Origin: Nemertoderma westbladi
Taxonomy: Eukaryota > Xenacoelomorpha > Nemertodermatida > Nemertodermatidae
Direction: 5' to 3'
Assembly: GCA_032718475.1 (NCBI GenBank)
Contig: JAUCBJ010002761.1
Coordinates: 1 to 23,267, forward strand
DNA length: 23,267 nt
Made by a program: the position numbers and the translations under genes. Shown here in pieces: positions 1 to 6,635 of the stretch; position 1 is the stretch's first letter; each line of letters starts with the position of its first letter. The notes under the pieces were generated by a model. That model did no database searches. It worked only from the letters and a program-made list of their open reading frames with translations, and was not told where the DNA came from.

Positions 1-23
1 CAATTAATTATATATTGTCAATA

Positions 24-111
24 ATTAAAAAACCTATTTGTATTTATTAATAACGCCTGGTGTGGCACAATGTACAGTACAAAATTCCAAGTCATTAAAA
101 AACCTATTTGT
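24..111. repeat. 18-bp direct repeat pair
   Basis: The same 18 bases, attaaaaaacctatttgt, occur at 24-41 and 94-111, offset by 70 bases. A partial third copy (ataaaaaaccta) lies near 139-150. The surrounding sequence is AT-rich and shows no coding signal. The pair may be a relic of a diverged tandem duplication. Confidence 0.7.
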
Positions 112-180
112 TCACTAAATTTTCAAAAGTAGGAGAATATAAAAAACCTAAAAACGGCTACTTTTTTCCATTAGTTATGT

Positions 181-207
181 GTCCACGTGATACTGTATCA
201 CGTGGAC
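181..207. repeat. 27-bp perfect palindrome
   Basis: Two 13-base arms (gtccacgtgatac and its exact reverse complement) flank one central T. CACGTG, an E-box core, occurs once in each arm. It could be a symmetric protein-binding site or a cruciform-forming sequence; the sequence alone does not decide. Confidence 0.9.
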
Positions 208-496
208 AGTATCTCAAAAGTTGTAAAATCATTTTCGCGCTGACTTCGAGCGTTATATACTAACAAGGTCAAAACCATGGAATTGATATACTATCTAAAC
301 TTACTTTCAGAGAGTTTAGACGTTTGGAGAAAGTGGCGGTGGCGTCCTGTCGTTAGTTATTATGTCGACGAAATGTGAAACATTGTTGAGGTATTATTTA
401 TGTAATGAACGATCATCTGAATCCTGCAAAAACAGTAGCAACAATAGCAACATCTGTATCATAATCAAAAGGGGTGTAAATCTCCCGAAAACTACA
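208..496. other. Non-coding stretch, no supported gene
   Basis: A reading frame opens at ATG 362 and runs to 592. Its second half simply translates the 13-bp repeat at 497-561, and it matches no family I know. A TATA-like word (ttatata) lies near 253. I do not call a gene here. Confidence 0.4.
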
Positions 497-567
497 CATA
501 CCGGTACTACATACCGGTACTACATACCGGTACTACATACCGGTACTACATACCGGTACTACATACT
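497..567. repeat. 13-bp tandem repeat, five copies
   Basis: The unit cataccggtacta is repeated five times without change (497-561), followed by a partial copy (562-567). Each unit contains the palindrome GTACCGGTAC when read across the junction, so the array is a run of regularly spaced self-complementary sites. Confidence 0.95.
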
Positions 568-1137
568 GTGTAGTAGAAGTTTGGTTTGCTAATTTAACAC
601 CTCAACACCAGAATAACACCAGATATTCAGCGAACACAAAATTAGCTGCAGTCTGCAGATACAACAAATGGTACGGCATTGCTATTGCTGCTACGTAAAC
701 AATAAATAAATAGCAACTATTGCAGTATTTACAGAACATTGTTTGGCATAGAACACTGGCGTTTCGGTGGAACGAATAAGAAGATGGTGATAACCGATCC
801 ATTGATCTAGTTATGACGTGTCGATTCATTTGATTTTTTTTTATTTCCAGGTGATAAGAACGCGACCAAATGAATATCCTTACGAATTACGAATTATCTT
901 CGTAATTAGTTTCCGGTTTCCCTTTCCATTCGGAAAATTCGCTAGAGATCTAATTCTACTGTTTATCCATGTACTGTAGGATATCCTTGGTATCATTGTA
1001 ATCATCCGTAAATGCGCATTCCAATGAGGTAGTTCTACGCCATAAACATATAAGGTATAGAAAATATAAAATAACATAGAAAATATATTCTAGAGTTAAA
1101 ATTGTGTAATTTATTTTAATTTCTTTGAAATTTTTTT
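568..1137. other. Non-coding stretch
   Basis: Short minus-strand frames (602-829, 880-1077) lack recognisable domains and look like chance. A pyrimidine-rich tract ending in TTTCCAG at about 843-850 resembles a 3' splice acceptor on the + strand, but no convincing exon follows it. Confidence 0.4.
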
Positions 1138-1234
1138 ATGTAACGTCCGACATGTAACGTCCGACATGTAACGTCCGACATGTAACGTCCGACATGTAAC
1201 GTCCGACATGTAACGTCCGACATGTAACTCCGAC
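1138..1234. repeat. 14-bp tandem repeat, seven copies
   Basis: The unit atgtaacgtccgac is repeated six times exactly (1138-1221). A seventh copy lacking one G follows (1222-1234). The core gtaacgtccga also occurs alone at 1369-1379 and 1559-1569. The minus-strand frames across the array are simple translations of the repeat. Confidence 0.95.
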
Positions 1235-1800
1235 ATCATTCCGCACAACTTTGAATTGAAAATCTCGGGTTTCAAGTATCTGCAGTGTAATTGTGCAAAG
1301 CTTACCAATCTTCGCTATTAATTGCAATCAAAAATAAAATATGTGCAATTTTAAAGTGTCCTATTTTTGTAACGTCCGAGACCTTTTTAAAAGTAAACCA
1401 CGAAAAGTAGGCCTATTTGTGTTATTCTGAAATATTAATAAATTGTCTCATTTATTAAAGGCGATCTGATGTCAAATGTAGGTCTTACAAGTAGGCCTAC
1501 GCTACTTAAGTTACTTTTGTAGTTCTAAAGAAAAAACATTCAAAAATCGATAATTTCCGTAACGTCCGACACTGGAATTAGCCATGGTTACAATATTATA
1601 GGCCTAATTCAAAACAAATTATTATGTCACATTTAGCACTATTAAAAGATGGGGAAAAAACTTAAGATAAAATAACAAAGGCGCTACACTAGTATAATAT
1701 CATACCTGCTACGCATTATACTTCATAATACTGTATAACAAATGAATTGTTCTGGGGTGGAGTGACAGCGAATTAAATATATACAGTATTGTAATAGAAC
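1235..1800. other. Non-coding stretch with two solo repeat cores
   Basis: I see no gene. Isolated copies of the core of the preceding 14-bp repeat lie at 1369-1379 (gtaacgtccga) and 1559-1570 (gtaacgtccgac). The palindromic word GTAGGCCTAC occurs near 1491. Confidence 0.5.
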
Positions 1801-1984
1801 AGTATGATAATGCTGTCCATAGCGAAAAATATCAACCACCCTATTGGGTCTCGAACCAGGTACCTAATGTAGGTTTCAAACTTCCGGCTGATGATAAACG
1901 GAATTTGGAACATAGGTACCGGGTTCGAGCCCTGATAGGGTCGGTTGATATTTTTCGCTATGAAGAGCATTATCATTCTGCTCT
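1801..1984. mobile_element. Foldback (inverted-repeat) element with B-box-like words
   Basis: The segment 1801-1870 reappears inverted at about 1911-1984 with few differences. Weaker complementarity continues inward, so nearly the whole 184 bases can fold into one hairpin with a loop of about ten bases near 1887-1896. Each arm carries a sequence close to the RNA polymerase III B box (GGTTCGANTCC): ggttcgagccc on + at 1922-1932, and a related word on the minus strand near 1849-1858. This fits a foldback or MITE-like element, or an inverted duplication of a tRNA-derived SINE fragment. No target-site duplication was identified with confidence. Confidence 0.7.
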
Positions 1985-3054
1985 ATATACATTATATAAA
2001 ATACACTCACTTTATATATACTGTAGGCCTACTTCATAATCAGTAACTGCAATTATGCAATCACGGATACCCGTTACAGTATATTGGGGATAAGGCTTAA
2101 TGTTATCAAATTTTTACCACATTAAATAAATTATTACACAGCGTAAATACTCATGTAATTTCCATTTGCGAGCGAATTTGTATTTTTCCTTTTTGGTGTA
2201 GAGTGAACATTTGGACAGTTTTCAAGCACTATAATAGGATAATTAATATAATTCATCGCTTAATATATAATTTATAGCTCAAACATTAGTCAATTCGAAG
2301 TTGGCCAACCTCCGCATCTGCACGAGTGTATATCATTGTTTATTTGAAAGAAACGCAAATAATTCGACCCCAATGAATAGTATAGTAGGCTATGCTGATA
2401 TATTCTAAACAGATGATATACAGTTACTGATGAATATTGTATAATTCGCTTAAAACTGGCCATGGAACGGGAAAATATTTTATAATTCCCATAAAATTGG
2501 AGCAACTTTACTAATTCTACGTATCTCGATCCATTATTTTATAACGCCAGAAATTAGAATTACATTGTAATTTGGTCAGTAACACATGGTGATTTAAAAA
2601 TTGTTCTTACGTTTAATTAATGGAAATATATTTTTTATTGTAGGTATTTGTGAATAACATTCGATGTACATTTTATAATTATTACCAAATGGCGACATCA
2701 AACGAAACCAACAAGAATAAATGCTGCAAAAATAGGAGAGAATACAAACAGTACAGTCGAAACATTGATCCAACATTCAGGATAAAGTTAAAAAAAGAGA
2801 AAGAAAATTAAAGGTTGGTTCATTTTTAACCGTTTTCGTCTTTATCGAAGTCATAAAAACAAAGACTAGAAACTCAACGAATAAACTGTATTGTGAACTT
2901 TTGTATAATTAAAGGGGTTAAGATCTTTTTGTTATTAATACACAGTAACTAAAGAAAGACCAACTAAAGAATAAAGAGGTAATAATAAACCTAAAATAAT
3001 AAACAGGTAATTTTTAATTTTATAGGTCAACCATCAATCATAACGATTATTACA
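1985..3054. other. Non-coding stretch upstream of the secreted-peptide gene
   Basis: Short minus-strand frames at 2290-2505 and 2594-2776 show no domain. A possible 3' splice acceptor (ttttaattttatag, ending at 3025) lies 30 bases before the ATG at 3055, so the gene may have an upstream 5'-UTR exon here. No clear core promoter was identified. Confidence 0.35.
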
Positions 3055-3115
3055 ATGACGAAATTCATTATTGCTGTTCTGGCCCTGGTCATGATGTGTT
3101 CCAGTGCCCTATCAG
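3055..3115 (+). CDS. Signal-peptide exon of a secreted small-peptide gene
   Basis: ATG at 3055 opens twenty codons of a typical secretory signal peptide: a short basic start (MTKF), a hydrophobic core (IIAVLALVMM), then small residues (SSALS) suited to signal peptidase. The exon ends with one extra G (phase 1) at a plausible donor, TCAG|GTGATC, with GT at 3116-3117. Joining this G to the exon at 4379 gives GAA (Glu) and an in-frame ShKT domain. Joining it to the exon at 4888 also gives GAA and an open frame. Phase-1 junctions after signal peptides are common in animal secreted-peptide genes. The product should enter the secretory pathway. The intron from 3116 contains a 51-bp minisatellite. 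Confidence 0.8.
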
Positions 3116-3478
3116 GTGATCTTCCTTACTGAATAAACATACTGTACATTAGATCGAATTATTATGAATTATAAATTCATAAAAGTAAGATGTACTGTAC
3201 TGTACGAGCACTAGAAAGTATGGTGTCAATGTGGAAAAGAAGTGGTAATTGCGCCTAGCGCGTCTGCGGTCGTAAGTATCCGGTGCATTACAGTAAGAAG
3301 ATCTGCACTTTAAAAAAACTTTTACTTATAAATCCTCAGTATTAAATGCTGACTAAGGCCCATATTTTTGTTTATTTATTTAGTACCGTACATACAGTAT
3401 GATCTAGGACCACCATTCTAATTAATTTTATACAGTACGTTCACTAATATTACAATGTTTGTTCATAGGACAAAATAC

Positions 3479-4244
3479 GATATACTGGCCAGCCCGTATC
3501 TAGGCGGGATATACCCACAGCACCCACCCAATATACTGGCCAGCCCGCATCTAGACGGGATATACCCACAGCACCTACCCAATATACTGGCCAGCCCGTA
3601 TCTAGACGGGATATACCCACAGCACCTACCCGATATACTGGTCAGCCCGTATCTAGGCGGGATATACCCACAGCACCTACCCGATATACTGGCCAGCCCG
3701 TATCTAGACGGGATATACCCACAGCACCTACCCGATATACTGGCCAGCCCGTATCTAGACGGGATATACCCACAGCACCTACCCGATATACTGGCCAGCC
3801 CGTATCTAGACGGGATATACCACCCACAGCACCTACCCGATATACTGGCCAGCCCGTATCTAGGCGGGATATACCCACAGCACCTACCCGATATACTGGC
3901 CAGCCCGTATCTAGACGGGATATACCCACAGCACCTACCCGATATACTGGCCAGCCCGTATCTAGGCGGGATATACCCACAGCACCTACCCGATATACTG
4001 GCCAGCCCGTATCTAGGCGGGATATACCCACAGCACCTAACCGATATACTGGCCAGCCCGTATCTAGACGGGATATACCCACAGCACCTACCCGATATAC
4101 TGGCCAGCCCGTATCTAGACGGGATATACCCACAGCACCTACCCGATATACTGGCCAGCCCGTATCTAGGCGGGATATACCCACAGCACCTACCCGATAT
4201 ACTGGCCAGCCCGTATCTAGGCGGGATATACCCACAGCACCTAC
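3479..4244. repeat. 51-bp minisatellite, fifteen copies, inside the intron
   Basis: Fifteen near-identical 51-bp units begin gatatactggccagcccg. One unit (near 3810-3816) carries a 3-base insertion. Each unit contains a short inverted repeat, cccgt-atctag-acggg, and the A of acggg alternates between A and G from unit to unit, which turns a T-A pair into a T-G pair. Because 51 is a multiple of three, a stop-free frame in one unit is open through the array: + strand 3455-4303, minus strand 3642-4235. The + frame reads a 17-residue period containing ASPYLDGIYPQHLP. Differences between units are mostly nonsynonymous in that frame. I treat it as a non-coding intronic minisatellite. Confidence 0.9.
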
Positions 4245-4378
4245 AAATTTCGACCTATGGATATTGGTGTAGATGCTGGGGGTTATCTGGCATGTGTGTG
4301 TAAACCATCTACTTTAGGCTTTGATTCCTACAGTATATTTCTAAAACTCTATAATAATATATTATTTTATTTGTGTAG

Positions 4379-4512
4379 AAGATTGCGAGGACTCGAACAC
4401 AAACTGTCCGGGATGGGCCGCCGCAGGGGAATGTGAGTCGAACCCTGGATGGATGTTGGGGAACTGTCAGAAGTCCTGCAGTGGGTGCGCAACACCTGTA
4501 CCTGAGAGTTAG
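4379..4512 (+). CDS. ShKT-domain exon (six-cysteine secreted peptide)
   Basis: An acceptor (ttgtgtag, AG at 4377-4378) precedes 43 codons that form a complete ShKT domain, ending at TAG 4510-4512. The family pattern is clear: C-x6-C-x8-C-x10-C-x3-C-x2-C, with the conserved CED start, the CPGWAAAGEC block, the NPGWM segment and CQKSC-x2-C. With the exon at 3055-3115 the precursor would be 64 residues, a signal peptide plus one domain. ShKT domains carry three disulphides. They occur as single secreted peptides and as modules of metalloproteases and peroxidases; some act on potassium channels. Here only the family is visible, not the target. The stop falls directly after the domain, so this is a terminal exon, with an AATAAA 283 bases downstream. 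Confidence 0.85.
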
Positions 4513-4622
4513 TATTTTGTAACTAAGTTAGTGTAACATTCTGAACAGTATATACTGTAATTGTAACGTACGGACAAACTTTACAACTGATTTGGCAGTT
4601 ACTCTCCAAATATTAATCACAG

Positions 4623-4682
4623 ACTCAGACTCACAGCACAACAACAATTATGCATCCATGATTAGTGCACATGAGGTAAGAG
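4623..4682 (+). other. Possible 60-base phase-1 cassette exon
   Basis: After AG at 4621-4622 there are 60 bases without a stop in the frame that starts in phase 1, ending at a strong donor, AAGAG|GTAAGG (GT at 4683-4684). The phase is 1 at both ends, which would allow insertion between the signal-peptide exon and the exon at 4888. The encoded stretch is polar (rich in S, N, H, E) and could be a propeptide linker. The upstream pyrimidine tract is weak, so this is speculative. Confidence 0.25.
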
Positions 4683-4794
4683 GTAAGGTTGTTATTATAA
4701 TTGATTATATTTAATGAGTTATATATAAATCATTATATACGCCTGTGGTTGGTTTATGTATTTATTTATGTACTCAACTAGTAATAGCAAAGCA

Positions 4795-4800
4795 AATAAA
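4795..4800 (+). terminator. Poly(A) signal candidate after the ShKT exon
   Basis: AATAAA lies 283 bases after the ShKT stop codon and before the next acceptor at 4887, where a transcript ending with the ShKT exon would need it. The sequence is AT-rich, so chance occurrence is possible. Confidence 0.4.
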
Positions 4801-4887
4801 ATTTATGTTTACATTTAGAGAGCTAGCATTATTTTTAAGGTGATAATTTTATAAGTGTCTAACATTTTGCTTTTTTTTTCTCTTCAG

Positions 4888-5069
4888 AACCACCTAAAAG
4901 TGAGTGTCACAACGCATGTACGTCGGTTGAGGCAATGACTGGGTTCTGTAACATCCTGTTCATTGAGCCGCTCAAGATAGCCTGTCTGGTTATAGCTAAA
5001 GGAGTTACCGGCCTTATAGGTGGCCTCGCTTGCAACACCTGGTGTGATGTTACCTACATCCTGTACTAA
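4888..5069 (+). CDS. Alternative terminal exon: hydrophobic six-cysteine peptide
   Basis: A very strong acceptor (long pyrimidine tract then TCTTCAG, AG at 4886-4887) precedes an open frame in phase 1 that ends at TAA 5067-5069. Fifty-nine codons begin PPKSECHNAC and contain six cysteines arranged C-x3-C ... C ... C ... C-x3-C, with a glycine-rich hydrophobic middle (VIAKGVTGLIGGLAC). The frame joins exactly to the phase-1 donor at 3115. It cannot follow the ShKT exon unless that exon's stop is skipped. The layout therefore suggests an alternative last exon sharing the same signal peptide, or a separate gene whose first exon I cannot see. I recognise no family. The Cx3C pairs recall helical-hairpin peptides, but that is inference. 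Confidence 0.6.
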
Positions 5070-5139
5070 ACAGTACGAAGATGCCATTCTTACTGAATTC
5101 ATGTGTGGTTTCGGTTATAGGCCTCCCGTATTTACTCGA

Positions 5140-5230
5140 ATAAGAGAGACACCCTCGAATAAACGCCCCCTCACCATAAAATTAGCATCTTAAACGCCTT
5201 CCCCGAATAAACGCCCCGGCGTTTATTAAT
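5140..5230. repeat. Dispersed gaataaacgcccc repeat with 22-bp palindrome
   Basis: The word cgaataaacgcccc appears twice (about 5155-5169 and 5204-5217), with a related 'taaacgcc' at 5191. At 5206-5227 ten-base arms aataaacgcc / ggcgtttatt are perfectly complementary around two C bases. Similar 'aacgcctt' words continue near 5473-5500. This looks like a fragment of a dispersed repeat, family unknown. Confidence 0.6.
5158..5163 (+). terminator. Poly(A) signal candidate after the second terminal exon
   Basis: AATAAA occurs 88 bases after the stop at 5069. It lies inside a dispersed gaataaacgcccc repeat, so it may be fortuitous. Confidence 0.3.
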
Positions 5231-5762
5231 ATTAATACTATATTAAAATAAGAAATTGGTATTTCAGGTCAGAAGGGTCTTATAAATGACTAAAATCATA
5301 CTTTAGATTCCAATTTGGGTTAGACGGAGGGATCCCAGTTAGGGTACTTTTTTTCTAGGGTTTCGATTGCCGAGTCAAGAAGTAAACCCAGAAATAACAA
5401 ATTGTATGCGTACTGCGTAAGATGGCTATATTTAGGTCCGCGTAGCGAGACCTCTAGTATTCACTCGGTCTTTAACGCCTTCCTCGTAACGCCTCCCCAA
5501 TTGGCCTTTTATCAACTTAAACGGCTAGGCTCTTATACGAGTATATATGGTACTTGTTGTTATTTATGGTATCTTTTGGGGTTTTATGTTAGAGTTATAA
5601 TTCTACGAATACTATATAATGATTCATTCTGTAGTAGTCAAATGAATAGAATAATAAAGTTGTGAAAATATAATAATATTGTTATGTATGAGACGTAGAC
5701 TATATTGGGACGACATAATTTAGTTGGCCAGGCCCTAATTATAAATAAAACTTTAACCTTAA
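5231..5762. other. Non-coding stretch
   Basis: A frame at 5402-5665 has no recognisable domain. Nothing else is supported here beyond scattered 'aacgcc' words related to the repeat just upstream. Confidence 0.4.
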
Positions 5763-5858
5763 GTCAGAGACTCTAATGAAGAATTCAAATTTTTAAGAAT
5801 TCAAATTTTTAAGAATTCAAATTTTTAAGAATACAAATTTTTAAGATTAGAGACTGAC
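5763..5858. repeat. 16-bp tandem repeat framed by inverted repeat
   Basis: Four copies of aagaattcaaattttt occupy 5779-5842; the fourth has one substitution. The array is bracketed by an imperfect inverted repeat: gtcagagactctaat at 5763-5777 and attagagactgac at 5846-5858. The whole could fold as a hairpin with the array as its head. Confidence 0.85.
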
Positions 5859-5925
5859 AAGAGATCTTAGATTAGATGGGACAAGTTTGAGATAAAATTA
5901 TTAATATAATAAAAAAAAGCCAGCC

Positions 5926-6069
5926 ATGCTAACCAGTTTGCCAATTGCAAGTATTTTTGTGATGGTCATTATTGACGATATAGCGACCATCCTGGCCGGT
6001 ATTCTCCTAGTAAACATCGAGGCTAGCAAAGACCTTTATCAGTGGAACTCTGGTATTTACCACTGGTGA
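5926..6069 (+). CDS. Small hydrophobic ORF, 47 codons, status doubtful
   Basis: ATG at 5926 opens 47 codons to TGA 6067-6069. The first thirty residues are strongly hydrophobic (MLTSLPIASIFVMVIIDD, then IATILAGILLVNI), one possible membrane helix, followed by a polar, aromatic tail (DLYQWNSGIYHW). The stretch is richer in GC than its surroundings, which fits an exon or a transposon fragment. I recognise no family, and no flanking splice signals are convincing. It may be chance. Confidence 0.2.
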   Translation: MLTSLPIASIFVMVIIDDIATILAGILLVNIEASKDLYQWNSGIYHW

Positions 6070-6635
6070 TTTACAAAAGCATCAGCCATTACCTAATCAC
6101 GGTTAACAACATTCCAAAACAAATCAGACTAAACCACTGTGTTGATAGTATAATATGCTTTATTATTATATATATAATATAAACCAAATTGAAACAAATA
6201 TTTCGATTAACATTGCAACTCAATACCATCATTTCATTACCATTATACTATATTATACTATTTGTGGATAAAGTCCACTCATATAACAACGGAAACTAAC
6301 ACCTCGCTCCCATACCACCTCAAAATTAAAAACATGCACCTCATACTGAAAGTAAGCAAATACTACGATCTTACATTAAAAAATTATTATTGTAATCTGT
6401 TCTATTTACTCTCGTTTGTTGTTTTGGTTATAACAAAATCAACATATGATGTCATTGTAACCTGCTCATTTCCCTTTACTGTAATTTATTCTCCAAAACG
6501 AGATTTTAATACATCGAAATTGGATTTGCGTAAGTCAACCCCCCCCCCCCTCCCATATCTACCGGAATCATTAACTTGGAAATAAATTCCTTCGACTCTG
6601 GAGAGCTGTAATATACTGAAGCACAAAACCGTGTT
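6070..6635. other. Non-coding stretch with a 12-base poly-C run
   Basis: Frames at 6262-6585 and, on the other strand, 6486-6752 show no domain. The C12 run at 6539-6550 is the only distinctive feature. Confidence 0.5.

Noticed and set aside
602-829. 75-codon minus-strand frame with cysteines
   Set aside because: No signal peptide, no regular cysteine pattern and no supporting splice or promoter signals; compatible with chance.
1837-1935. tRNA gene suggested by the GGTTCGA words
   Set aside because: No A box at the right distance and no cloverleaf could be drawn; the two B-box-like words are arms of the inverted repeat.
3455-4303. 282-codon repeat protein in the intronic minisatellite
   Set aside because: A 51-bp stop-free unit gives an open frame automatically, the minus strand is equally open, differences between units are mostly nonsynonymous, and the array lies inside the intron of a well-supported gene.
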